From: Chlorops oryzae
Taxonomy: Eukaryota; Arthropoda; Insecta; Diptera; Chloropidae
Length of the DNA: 64,000 nt
Reading direction: 5' to 3'
Assembly: GCA_020466095.1 (NCBI GenBank)
Contig: CM035806.1
Coordinates: forward strand, 61,919,559 to 61,983,558
Shown here one piece after another: positions 13,336 to 24,348 of the stretch. Every line of letters begins with the position of its first letter. The stretch's first letter is position 1. The position numbers and the translations under genes are program-made. The notes beneath the pieces were generated by a model, which saw nothing but the letters and a program-made list of their open reading frames with translations, was not told the DNA's origin and did not search any database.

Positions 13336-13411
13336 GTGCCTATGGTGGCTCAATCCGTTAAGTGCTTGCCTTGAGCTCTGTAGATCGCGGGTTCAAATCT
13401 CGCGCGAGCAC
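13336..13411 (+). tRNA. tRNA-like sequence (pseudo-tRNA or SINE head)
   Basis: 76 nt with a B-box-like GGTTCAAATCT in a CGCGG/CGCG T-arm, an A-box-like TGGCTCAATCCG and GTGC/GCAC at the acceptor ends. The rest of the acceptor stem pairs poorly, so a working tRNA is unlikely. A T/A-rich tract follows, as in tRNA-derived SINEs. Confidence 0.35.
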
Positions 13412-13439
13412 TGGATTTTTTGTTTGTTTATTTTTTTAT

Positions 13440-14200
13440 TTATTTACTTTTTTTAAGTTTTTTTTTTATTAAACTTTGCCTCTCTTTACTGGATCTTCCT
13501 TTGGGTGGGAACTAACAGTAATTATTCGAATCTTAATTCTTAAATATAACTTAACTAACTATACAGAGATATACATAAATAGTTTTTTTGATTCCGACGG
13601 GCCTCTATTTGAGAAAATGGGCTGCTGAGGACTTATTAGTGTTGAGCCGCATCCGTTGGTAGGATGAGTCTTGATCATGCACGAGCGAGGTCCGTCAAGC
13701 TTAGTGAATCCTTGGTTGTACTACTACTCTGATGGTAGTTAGGAGCATTGAGCGTTGAGCGTGCACGAGCGAGGTGCCTCAATCTGTATGAATCCTTAAT
13801 TGGCCAGACGTCTGACATGCACGGGCGAGGTGCAGATAACAGAGTATCGGTGTTAAGTTTCCAAAACACTAGAAGCGGACGGAAGGTCCTTTCTTCTTAA
13901 CCGTGTTCGACGTGTTGTATTGTTAAGGCCTCTTGCCAGCTGATTCGAGTGATTCCTTAGTTTCTCATTGTAGGATGATTTTAGGCGAACGATTTCGTCC
14001 TTAACAAGTGGGACTTGCAGATCGCGGTGAATGATTTCATTACGGATGTACCATGGAGCACCTGTAATGATTCTAAGAATTTTCGATTGAGCTCTTTGGA
14101 TTATTTCTGTAGAGGATGCGCAGGCATTTCCCCACAACTGAATGCCATAAGACCAGAATGGCTTTAATACACTTTTATATAATAGAACTTTATACTCCAT
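13440..14200 (-). mobile_element. Jockey-clade non-LTR retrotransposon, 5'-truncated 3' end
   Basis: Minus-strand coding tail (13853-14200), then ~400 bp of 3' UTR ending in an A-rich tail (T-rich at 13425-13480 on plus). The UTR repeats a GCACGAGCGAGG motif three times. The element is cut off at ~14200, next to a SINE-like sequence. 5' truncation with a retained A-tail is the usual product of non-LTR retrotransposition. Confidence 0.75.
13853..14200 (-). pseudogene. C-terminal end of Jockey-type reverse transcriptase
   Basis: About 115 codons resembling the region after the RT domain in Jockey-clade ORF2 proteins. These have a conserved tract reading like WSYGIQLWG, followed by IIQRAQSK, a GAPWYIRN block, and a basic C-terminus. 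Only this tail is present. The endonuclease and RT catalytic core are absent, so it cannot be active. The stop at 13853 looks like the natural end of the protein. Confidence 0.75.
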
Positions 14201-14204
14201 ATTA

Positions 14205-14455
14205 AGAGGATTTTTTTAAGTGGATCTGGGATAGCGTGCTATGCTCTTCATCCCAGGGTCCGAGGTTCGATTCCCGAAACAGGCGAAACGGAGTGTAATT
14301 TTCCAAGCCTATCACTGGTTTTTCAAAAAATCGCATGTTAGGGGCACACTACATAATAAGACATGCACTCACACAAACACAAGAAAACCTCCTTGGAATC
14401 ACAATGGGCCTACGGCCTAAGTGGCAGCCACTTCAACCTACCTACCTACTACCCT
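14205..14455 (+). repeat. tRNA-related SINE-like sequence
   Basis: A head with a B-box-like GAGGTTCGATTCCCG (near 14262) and an upstream GATAGCGTGCTATG, then an unrelated body. It ends in a short ACCTACCTACCTACT tandem, as many insect SINEs do. It abuts the truncated Jockey fragment. The family is not identified. Confidence 0.4.
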
Positions 14456-14581
14456 GTGCGTAGGAATTGTTTTATGTTAAATTATTTTTAAATTAGTTTT
14501 CATAACAGAAATTGATCTTAAGCCGGAAGAATAGATTAAATTATTTTTATACATCAAATATTACCCGCTTTTTCACATTTT

Positions 14582-14665
14582 CATCCGCCTTCGCTGTGAT
14601 TTGAACCGGGAACCTTCAGAATACTGGGCGAGAACGCATGCTCTATGCTATTGAGGTCTCTGAGA
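14582..14665 (-). tRNA. tRNA-like sequence, minus strand (SINE head or pseudo-tRNA)
   Basis: On the minus strand TAGCATAGAGCATG resembles an A box and CCCGGTTCAAATCAC a B box, about 45 nt apart. No complete cloverleaf is convincing. Most likely a degenerate tRNA-derived element. Confidence 0.3.
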
Positions 14666-14669
14666 TGTT

Positions 14670-15054
14670 TCCAGCAAATATGTTAAATAAATGAAATCTA
14701 GCTGTAGAAACCTCGTTGATTTTTTCTATCACATTCACTGCAGCAAAAACTCACAAAAATAAAATATATAGACTTCTTGTTGGCATGGTCGACAGAGATG
14801 AACTATACTTACTGACTCATTGTAGACATAGGGTCATGTGCTGACAGGCTTCCTGCAGGGGAAGTTTGTTTTTTACACACACGAACGCAACCGACCGGTT
14901 TTCGCACAAATTGCGACTTGAAATAAGCTATCGCATCGCAATACAGAGTAGGGCCCCAGCCATAGACATCAATTCGTTTAAACCAGAAAACCGTTGCTCG
15001 GAGGATCTTAAAAGTTAAAATTCAAGAAGCCAAAATGTTTCACGACGTACGGAA
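14670..15054. other. no feature recognised
   Basis: Unassigned sequence upstream of the transposase-like gene. It may hold the 5' part or terminal repeat of that element, but I see no clear boundary. Confidence 0.35.
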
Positions 15055-15489
15055 ATGGAAATGGTAAAAGCTTCTCCAGAAGGTCAATATGACGTTCATT
15101 TTGGTAGCGTCAAATATGTTTGTTTTTCAAAACTTGTCTCGTGCGTTTTAGTAGATTTGTCGTTTAGTTCTGGAAGTGGAAGCTCTTGTAAAGAAGATGC
15201 GAAAGGCTGTAGTACTGATGATGGAAATGATTTAGATAAGGCTTCAGCGAACAGTGCTCCCAGAAGTCGTGAAATAAAAAGAGGAAGTCAAATTGTTTTG
15301 CCTCAAAGAGTTCTTTATGCCTTTGATAAATTCAAATTGAGTGATCGAGGAATAATGCACATAACAACAGCAATTTTTGCATCATTGAATATTAGTGCGC
15401 ACGACATAATATTAAATCGTACCACAATTCAAGGACAAAGAAGGCGGATGAGAAAAGATAGAGCTGCAGAAATCAAAAATAATTTTAAG

Positions 15490-15550
15490 GTAAAAGCTAA
15501 TCGCTTAAGCTATTTATGTGTAATTAATGTTTTGTAACGAGTGTTTGCAG
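15490..15550 (+). other. 61-bp intron
   Basis: Donor AAG|GTAAAAGC and acceptor TTTGCAG|GTTG. Both flanking exons are read in frame across a phase-0 junction, and the size is typical of fly introns. Confidence 0.7.
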
Positions 15551-15800
15551 GTTGAATTTGGCATTTTGCACTGGGATGGGAAAATTTTACCACAAATAAC
15601 TGGAAAAGAAAAAGTAGATAGGCTGCCTATTTTTGTTAGTCATGCAAACGGCGAACAATTACTTGGTGTTCCGAAATTACCATCTTCTAAAGGGATACAA
15701 ATAGCTGAAGCTGTTTATGATTTGGTAGAAGCTTGGACTTTAAGTGAAAATATCGTTGCGTGCTGCTTTGATACAACTGCATCGAATACTGGAATGTTGA

Positions 15801-16056
15801 CAGTGCCGTAGCAATTCTGTTTTGCGTTGAGGAGCAAAATTATTTTTTTAATTTGCGTGGGGGGTGGGAAAATTATTTTTTTTAATTTTAAGGTCTATTT
15901 TAATTAAAACCACATTACATGCACGCTTTCAATGCATGTTTTTTCGAATGTCATTTATTTATTCTCCTTTTTTAATTTTTTTCATGGGCAAAAACAAAAA
16001 TGCGTGGGGGGGGGGGGGAAAATCCCCCTCTTTCCCCTATGGTTACTAAGGCACTG
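15801..16056. mobile_element. hAT-type MITE inserted in the transposase-like gene
   Basis: 256 bp bounded by CAGTGCCGTAGCAA and the inverted TTACTAAGGCACTG. It is flanked on both sides by an identical 8-bp target duplication AATGTTGA (15793-15800 and 16057-16064). An 8-bp duplication and CAGTG ends are diagnostic of hAT. The interior is T- and G-rich with a run of G at ~16008. Taking it out with one duplication restores the reading frame exactly. Confidence 0.9.
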
Positions 16057-17272
16057 AATGTTGAATGGAGCAGCTGCATTATTGGAAAAAATGTTGGGAA
16101 GATCTTTATTGTATATGCCATGTCGTCACCATATGTACGAGCTTGTCCTACGAGCCGTTTTTGAAAGTGAATTTCCAATATTTAAAACCTTTGAGTCGAA
16201 TTGGAAGAATTTAAATTTAAGCTATTGTGAAATATTTGAAGAAATCAAGTTTAATGCTCTATTCGATAAAAAAGATATTATAACAAAATTTTGCAATGAA
16301 CAATTGAAGAAACCAATTTGCAGAGAGGATTATCGTGAATTGCTAAATTTGACCACAATTGCGCTTGGCACTAGTTCCAGCGCAAAGTTTCGCCATCCAG
16401 GTCCAATGCATCATGCACGCTGGATGTCTAAGGCGTTGTATACCATTAAATTTTATTTATTTAGGAGTCAATTATCCCTAACATTGTCGGAGAAGAAAAA
16501 GTTGGCAAATGTTTGCAACTTCATTCTTCGTTTTTATGTTAAAGCTTGGTTTAAATGTCCTATAGCTCCAGAAGCTGCATACTTAGACTATTGCTTCATG
16601 CAAAGTATGTATCAAAATCTGAAAATAAATAAGAAACATTCAGAAATTGTTCTAAAAGAAATGAGCAACCATTTGTGGTACCTATCAGAAGAAAGCATTG
16701 AACTATTATTCTTTGATGAAAATATACCGTTGGAAACGAAACTGAAAATGAGTGACAGATTAAAAAGCTTCATAGCAATTGCTGCAAATGATGGAAATAA
16801 ACCTTTGATTGGCCATAACGATGCTGAATTTGAAGACGGTATCAGCGGTAGTGCTAAACGTCAAGTCAGAAAGTGTTGAAGAATTTCTACAAAAACCTTT
16901 TGATTCTTTTATATCGATCAACACATTGCATTTTTTGAAAGGTTTAAGATATCATTGGACTTTTTGAGTCTAACACCAGATAAGTGGAGATGTAACGAAG
17001 GCTATAACCGCGCATCAAATATATTGTTTGGGTTAAGAGCTGTCAACGACACGGCAGAAAGAGGCGTAAAGTTATTCGAAGAATTCAATAAGCTACTGAC
17101 TACAGATGAGCAAGATAAACAGTACTTATTACAAGTTGTAATTGATTACAAGAAGAAATTTCCGACTTGTACGAAAAAAGCTTTAGCTTCCGAAACAGTT
17201 TCGCATTAAAAAAAACCCAAAACTTTTATTTTTTGTGTTACGATAAGTTATTTTTGAAAAAATATATTTAAT

Positions 17273-17741
17273 TTTTGTCTCTCAGGGACGTTAAACTAAA
17301 ATAAAATCGTCCTTTTTGCCTTTGGTTAATTAAAAACTGTTTATCAGTTTCGTTTTTCATTCTTGTCAGAGCATCAAAAAGAGCAATGTCGAACAACTCG
17401 TCTAAGATTTCCAAAAACAATTTTTCTCGTTTAATTTGTCCAGGATTTCAACGGTTTTTGTTTTTGGTTATCGATACCCATTCCTGATGAATTTTAAATA
17501 ATTTTATTACGCAATGCTTTTCAGTTTTAATTGCAATTCGTTATTTTATCTAAAATAAAGATGCTTCGCGTACAGCCAATTTTGCACTTTCATTTTTAGT
17601 CATGAGTGCAATGTTGTGGTTATAGAAAAACATCGCTAAAACCGGTTTGTTGGAAGGTAATTTCGCCCCAAGAATTTGAGACGACTCAGATCCCACTAAA
17701 TAAATTTTGGAACGACGATTCTGACTCATGTTCAATGTATT
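17273..17741 (-). pseudogene. N-terminal domain of the same transposase-like family, inverted
   Basis: Minus-strand reading begins MSQNRRSKIYLVGSESSQ, then LPSNKPVLAMFFYNHN and ESAKLAVREA. After a stop near 17550, in another phase, come IHQEWVSITKNKNR, a second stop, then LFLEILDELFDIALFDALT and FLINQRQKGR. In intact relatives these blocks form the domain just before the region found at 15055. Here it lies tail-to-tail with the C-terminal half, only ~60 bp beyond it. This is best explained by an inversion that split one gene. Confidence 0.55.
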
Positions 17742-17772
17742 TCTTGGACTATAAATTGTAAACATATTGCAT

Positions 17773-18035
17773 CAGTGATGCCAGGTTGAATGATATTTCC
17801 CTTTTAAAGGGATATTTTGAACAATTTTTAAAAAGAAAACCCACTTCAAATCTTTGAAAAGGGATTTTCGACACCATTATTGGAGCTGTCAAATAATTAA
17901 AATATCAAAGTTGCATAGTTGCATAGTTGTAAGAATTTTACGTAATTATTGAACAGCCCCTTTCTACAGAAAAAAGAGTAAAAGGGATTTTTGAGTCACC
18001 GAGGGAAAAGTTATTTCAAAAGGTTGGCCACACTT
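17773..18035. mobile_element. hAT-like MITE, 263 bp
   Basis: Ends CAGTGATGCCAGGTT on the left and GGTTGGCCACACTT on the right. Flanking 8-mers TATTGCAT and AATTGCAT match at 7 of 8 positions. The interior is A/T-rich without coding capacity. It lies immediately upstream of the inverted N-terminal fragment. Confidence 0.6.
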
Positions 18036-18491
18036 AATTGCATCATATAGGTTTATCGAGCGTCCGAAGAGGGAATCGCATGGGTCACACTCTTACCCCT
18101 AAGTATAAGCGAGTTGTGCTTATTTCGATATGTTTTAGTTTTGCAATGGTCACATAAATGAATTCTTCCGTAGTATTTAACTCACCTCTCGCCAAATATA
18201 AATGAAAACATTGTATAATGAGCTATTTATCAGCATTGTTAAATGTTTGAGACCCCAGTCAATTTCTTGCGGACGCTCTTGCTGATTAATGTTAAAGCGT
18301 CGGCGTTGCCATCTGTCTATTTTATACCTAATTAAACATTTGTTGCATTAAAGGTAGAAAAAATACATTTACGTTTTATTTACAAGCTTATGAATAGATA
18401 ACGTCAACCGATTTTAATGATTATAGTCTCAAAAAATTTGTCTTTAATTTACGTCTTTAGCACTTGAGTCGAAATTTTAATTTTTTTAGGG
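18036..18491. other. no feature recognised
   Basis: AT-rich host or repeat sequence to the left of the retrotransposon. The bases TTTTTAGGG directly precede the LTR start. Confidence 0.4.
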
Positions 18492-18911
18492 TGTAACGAG
18501 GTAAAATTTTGAGTAGCACAAAAATGTTATCCTCGTACATTTAATACAACCGTACCATACCAGTTAATAAAACCTTTTCACCCTTAGCCGGATTTTGTGC
18601 ACCCTAACGAACTACTCCCATTATTATTTTTTTTTATTATTCATATTATATTTTGTATTTGTAATAAGAAAAAAAAAAAAACAACAACAAAAAAAAAAAA
18701 AAACAAAGAAAAGAAAAGAAGAATATGATTATTATTATTTGTATTATTATCACCAAGAGCAGAAAGCCAAATTAGTATTATTATTGTTATTAAATTCAAA
18801 AAAAAAAAAAGAAAACAAAAAAAAAAACAAGACAAAACCAAATATATATATATATAATAAATAAACAAAAGGAAAATATATATGCATTAAATTTAGGGGA
18901 GAAAATATCTC
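18492..18911 (+). repeat. LTR of the tandem retrotransposon, left copy (first ~420 bp)
   Basis: Begins TGTAACGAGGTAAAATTT and matches the LTR starting at 28080 nearly base for base to about 18895, including the A-rich AACAACAAC and TATATATATA tracts. Differences are mostly homopolymer lengths. Beyond ~18912 the sequence degrades into low-quality DNA, so the rest of this LTR cannot be delimited. Confidence 0.85.
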
Positions 18912-20271
18912 AAAATAAAATCAAAGGAAAGGAAGTTTAAAAAATCAAAAACATTTTTACGAAAAAAAAAATTTTTCAGCGTTTTAAACCACCCCAAAAC
19001 ATAATATTTGACACGGAAAAACCGGCTTAACCTTCAAGGTCACCCAAACCAAACAAAAGAACCCCGGTTTTCACCCCAAAAAAGCAGAATAAATATTTCC
19101 CAGCGTTTTGAACCCCCCAAAACGCCGCAATATGTTCCGGCTTTTGAACCACCAATTAAACGGAAAATAAAAACCATTTCGGAATTTCGCTATAAAAAAG
19201 GCACCAAAAAACCAAAAAAGTTTAAAGTTTTAATTTCGAAATTTAAATAAACAAGGGGATACAAAAAGGCCTTTCACAAGGAATAGTTTTTTCACCCGCC
19301 GTTTTGGCACCCTAACGATACTCATAAAAATTTTTTATTCATAATTTTTGATTTTTTTACCCAACAAAAAAAAAAACCGGAAAATTGTTTTTTTTAATTT
19401 CAAGACAAGAAATTAAAAGTTTTTAATTCAAAAAAAAAGGAAAAAAAAAACGAACCAATTTTTTTTTTAATTTCAAGATTTTATTGAAATTAAATTTAAG
19501 TACCTCCACTTTTCAAATTGGATTCAATAAAACCATACCGTAAGGGCCCCATTTGGAGCTACTTCCCGAAAAACATTTTCTCTTGCAAAAAGCGACCGGT
19601 CAGGCTCCCAAGGTCCCCATTTCCCTCTGATTTTAAAGCCGGTTTGCACGGCCACATTTTCGCCAAGGAATATTTCCGGAGCCGTTTTTTTGCCACGGCA
19701 CCCCGCACCAGCAATATTGTTTGGGGAGCGTTTCCGGCCTTGAGTCAGGAATGCGGGACTATACCCGGCCCACAGCGGATTGAGCTTTTATTTGGAATAC
19801 TCGCCCGTGTTTGGGTTGTTTTCGGAGGGAGCATTTCTTTATGGTGCGATTTGCCCGCTCCGGGGATTTTCCTGCGGTTTATCTGTCCTTTTGTTCTCCT
19901 ATTCCCCAGGAAATTTGTGAATTTTTCCTGAATGCGGGTTGCCGTTTATTCAGGGAACCCATACCTGGGAATTCTTTCCGTACACCTTTTGGCGGATCAG
20001 TTTTCTGGCGGATGGGGGCTTTTAATTTAGAAACTGAATAACTTTTTCCCCTGGTACCTCCCCACGTCACAATGGAAACCAATGGATAAAAACGATTGGC
20101 TTTTTTGGTGTCCGGCAAACCATTTGCGTGGCAATGCGTTTACAAATTTTTTTTCTTTTCTTTTTAGATTAAATTCTGATCGGGACTTAAATTTTTGGCG
20201 AACAATGATATCTGGAATGCGCCGAAAATATTCGTTTCGGCTAGTTCAAATCCCAAAAGTGACTGTTCGGC
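18912..20271. other. probable low-quality assembly segment of the retrotransposon
   Basis: This stretch follows 28490-30256 in order but with very many small indels and substitutions. Recognisable islands include GCCTTGAGTCAGGAATGCGG at 19737, TTTTCTTTTCTTTTTAGAT and TAGTTCAAATCCCAAAAGTG. It then jumps back: the same GCCTTGAGTCAGG island recurs at 20270 in clean sequence. Homopolymer-compressed islands followed by a duplicated overlap look like an unpolished long read joined to a polished contig. Confidence 0.7.
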
Positions 20272-20640
20272 CTTGAGTCAGGAATGCGGGACTATACCCT
20301 GTGCTCTCACTTATGCTGGTATTGATTGCTAGTGTTAGTTCTGGAATGAGCTCGTCCCAGTGTTTGTGGTTGTTTTCTGTGTATTGGGCCAGCATTGTCT
20401 TTATGGTGCGATTTGCCCGCTCCGTGGGATTTTCCTGCGGTGTGTAGGGTGCTGTCCTCTGGTGTGTTACTCCTAGTTGCGCCAGGAAATTTGTGAATTT
20501 CTTGCTCGTGAACTGCGTGCCGTTGTCCGTTACTAGTGTCGTAGGGACACCATACCTGGCGATGATTCTTTCTCGTAGCACCTTTATGGCGGAGTCAGTT
20601 GTTGCTGTGCGGAGTGGGGCAATTTCTACCCATTTAGAAA
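20272..20640 (-). pseudogene. inverted integrase fragment, left copy (partial)
   Basis: Minus-strand reading gives the integrase core around the second catalytic Asp (VTDNGTQF) and the Glu (NPTERANR). It is identical to pol at 26570-26940 and to the fuller inverted piece at 29286-29952. It begins at the low-quality join, so the outer part is missing. Confidence 0.85.
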
Positions 20641-20857
20641 CGTAGAATATACTTTTCTCCCGTGGTGACTGGCGATCCCCACGTACAGCAAGCTGAGCAA
20701 CACAATGCCGAGTGAAGAAACAGATTGGCAGTTTCTTCCATGGTGTCCGGCGAACACCATGTAATGCAAGCTGAGCATATGCGTTTACTAAATGCATTTT
20801 TTTCTTTTTTTTTAGATCTATAATTAAAACTGAGTACGAGGACATTAAATAATTAAC

Positions 20858-23800
20858 ATGGCAGAACAATCAGATGCATCAATAGGAATAGCGCCAGAAA
20901 ATAGTTCAAGTTTCGAAGCTAGTTCAAATCCCAAAAGTGACAATGAAAAATCAAGTTCTTATATTAAAGAGTGGTTAAATTCACCACCATCTGTGGTCGG
21001 AGTCGCCATACGCTTCCGACTATCCTTCCGGCAAAGACGTAGTCAGAAAAGTTGGCGTTAACACAACGCAATACACAACCTTCTCCTCAGTGACTTCATC
21101 GTACATAACCATGTGGGAAACAGTAAAATCGTCTCAGAGTTATACACCTGTTCAAAATCCATTGCAGTTAGTGTCCACCGAAGAACGATATAAGGCTTCC
21201 GAACCCACACAGGAGCAGTTGTCAAAAGTAGCCGAACGCATTCAAAAAGGTTACGAACAAGGTTTATACGTTTTCACGCGGTATGAGGGATTTCTCACTA
21301 ATCATCAACACTACGCCAAACTGTTGAAATTGCGAACTATGGGATCATCCGTTGGCGTCAACCTTAATTGTGTTGTATCAATCCAACCTGAAATTTCTGA
21401 CCCCAATCAAGATACATCGTCCCCATCCAATTCAGGTGGATCCAGCACTTCTCCCGATAATCCAGGCCGTAGTATTGACATCCCATCGAGTGAACAACCA
21501 GTCCCTGCTGCAAGTCAGGCACAACCATTGGTTGCAAAAAACAAAAATTTCTTACGTGCCTATCAGGGTGGTGACATCATCTATGGCACCTGAAACTGAA
21601 GAATCACTGGGCTCCCACCGTTCGCAAGCATTCACGATAATTTCTGAGACACTGAGTGAAAACACTCCTTCGTTTGTTAGATCATCTATTAAGAATCTCT
21701 TAATGAAGGACCCTTCCATCGGATAGGCCATCGCAAATGGTATGAGCAAAGATTCTTCAACAATTTACGATGTTGCTCCAATGATGAGAAACCTGCTTCT
21801 TGCCCATTCAATATCCGGCCAGTCTGCTTCCGTTGACCCCACCACCGCTCAGTTTATGCGCAACACAATAATGCAGTCAGGTCAGGTTAACATTTCTCGC
21901 GTTCCATATGTACGTCGTACTTATACATTACTAGCCACACCACTCGACATGTTTTTGGCAATGACGCAGGGAAACAGACTTAGTGTTCCACTCGCTCCCC
22001 CGTTTAGTTCCGAGCGTCTTGATGCGGACTGGATAGCTGTTCCTGTCGATAACACAATATTGGCCGGTGGCTACTTGCGCGAATACATAGCTTGTTTCTT
22101 CGATTCTGGGCTGACATATGGTACTGCCTCTTACGTCCAACAATATACTACAGATGCCCCAGATCTACTCAACGGTAAGAGCACTAACATGCCTGCATCT
22201 ACAACTGTCCACATCGCTGGACCTAAGCATGTTATGCTGGTTTTTACGGAAATGGCTGCTTTGGATGCCCATCTTCAACGGAATTGTTCGGTGTGACCAT
22301 TCCAATATACAAGGCACTCAGCAAGTTGTTCCGGTTGACTTTGGTGCAGTGTGGGTTGAACATTACACGTCGGCAAATTTATTAAATATACAACATTACC
22401 TGTCACTCGCCTGGGATGTTTTGCGGAAGGTGGCCACCGTGGAGGGAACAGCTGCCCGAGCATTGGGACGTTCATCCGAAATGATACTAGCAAACCGTCC
22501 GGGACTATACATCCACCCCAACAAAGAACAGAAAGGATTTAATAACAATGTCCCATTGTCAGGAGCATTTCAGCTTTCTTCATACTCCCATGACAGTTTT
22601 GTTCCAATCACTGCAAATAGTCGCTTTCTCAGTATAACCAAAAACCACTTTTCTCAAAATGGAATCGCTGAATTAAGAGAGTTAATATATGGTTATAACG
22701 CTGCGTCCCTGTCATCGGCTCATTTACCCCCGTCCGGATAAGCCAAAATAGCATTCGATAATGGTGGCAACCCTGTTATTGTAGATAGAATTCCATCTCC
22801 TTCCAATTCTACGCCAATGTATTACGTTGGAACCACCAGTTCGATGGTCCGAGTCGCAACTATGGTTGGACTAATGGATAGAGGTAGTTCGGAGTATTCA
22901 TTCTATAATGTTGCGGCGATTTCCTCTTGGCTCCATCAAATATCTGTGGCCACGCTTCTCAACTTCTCGACCTACTTGCACAACAACGATACACCAACCC
23001 GCGATTGGGCAGGGTACATCGATATATGGCCGTCAATATCTAGGCGTGGTGAGTTGGTCGATATGAAGTGCAACTTAGTCGGGAGATTTTTCGGTCACAT
23101 AGTGGCTTATGACATGCACGAGAGGGGCGAAATTGGGACATGGCGTGGATACCCGCATATTATTTCGGCCTGTACCCATACAACACCCAGGAGTGGTGGT
23201 CGAATAGTCCAGCTCCATTCTATGCAACTATTCAATGGCTCGAGAAGTTAAAGCTGTCTAGCTCGCCACCCCAAATAATGCCATTAACTGTCACGCTAGC
23301 CTACAGTCAACCCATAGAATGTACCCCGCTTAACACAGAAGCGATAAAAATTAAGACATATATAACAACAACTAACGATGCTGAGAATTTTTACCACAAA
23401 TACTAGATATAACACCAGGCCTCCAAATTCCGACACGATTCAAAGGATCGTGGGTTGAACAATACCAGTTTCTTTCGATGCACGCAACTGGGAGACTGCC
23501 AGCTAATAGACGACTACTATGCAGCACTACACCGACAGAAGGAGTATATGTGTTAAATAACGAAAACATATTTAAGAGAAAGTTGTATATAATAGACAGT
23601 GATGCTACTCGTTCTGCTTGGGAATACACGAAATTCATAGTATCAAGCATCGACTTTCCTGATCCACCATCAAGCAACAGTAAACCACTTACGTCTGTGA
23701 AGCGAATTGGAGGTGATGGACCGACAACATCGAAGAAGGCAAAGTCTGACGGACCACAACATCGACCAAACCACCTGATGGAAAAACCGCTGCCTCAAAA

Positions 23801-23920
23801 AACTCAACAAACGCGGGCGCCGCAGACAAAGAACCGAGCAACGCGACGTCCAGTGCGACGACATCAAATGCGCAGGAGACTCCTCACAAGGAAGTCACTC
23901 CCGCAACACCGAATGTATAA
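20858..23920 (+). pseudogene. capsid-like gag-position gene, left copy (frameshifted)
   Basis: Near-identical to the gene at 30173-33244, described there. It differs by many small indels that break the frame: a rearranged patch near 20998-21010, an extra A near 21538, missing bases near 22258, 22312, 23126, 23388 and 23759. The two in-frame stops of the right copy (here at about 21724 and 22739) are also present. The indels are scattered, usually one or two bases, and lie beside other low-quality sequence. Some or all may be sequencing errors rather than mutations. Confidence 0.75.
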
Positions 23921-24348
23921 ACAACTGCGATGGACAGTACTGTGGGGTATGGGTCCCACAATCCGGGACGGAGGGATATTCGGGACGAGGCGAGAGATTC
24001 CGAGTCCCCTTCCTTAGGTCGCCTCCTGGTCCCATAAACCTAGACCCTACACCTAACCTGGCCCACAACCCCCCACGGGCAGGGATCCTGGGGGGAGACC
24101 CCTGGGTTGAAGGTTTCACGTTTCTGGGGCGATGTACCACGATTTGGCCAAACCGGCCGATCTGGATTGTTCGTGGCCTATTTACCTACATTACAGATCC
24201 ATCATTATATGCGGCCACCATCAAGTTGCCAGCGAACTACTCAGATATTTAACTCAAATACAAGCACTGTCTAAGAAAGAAGGAATACAGATGGAACCAA
24301 GCAAGCCGTGACGCATATCCTAACCATTCAAATAGCCTAGGGCCGAGT

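Larger units (their letters stand above)
15055..17209 (+). pseudogene. transposase-like gene (RNase H-like/hAT-related family), middle and C-terminal part
   Basis: A multi-exon gene of a multicopy arthropod family that looks like a DNA transposase. I recognise the family by pattern only. Exon 1 (15055-15489) carries RGSQIVLPQRVLYAF and an INRTTIQ-like block (here LNRTTIQGQRRR). A phase-0 intron of 61 bp follows. The next exon has HWDGKILPQ, CCFDTTASNTG (acidic position plausibly catalytic), PCRHHMYELVL and HARWMSKALY. The C-terminus (to 17209) has VNDTAERGVKLFEEFNKLL, reminiscent of the hAT C-terminal region. It is broken by a 256-bp MITE (15801-16056) and by frameshifts near 16870 and 16950. 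The N-terminal domain is missing and lies inverted at 17273-17741. Confidence 0.6.

Noticed and set aside
18595..18868. Lys/Tyr-rich and Phe-rich frames in the LTR
   Set aside because: Translations of homopolymer A/T tracts; the same applies to 28183-28528.
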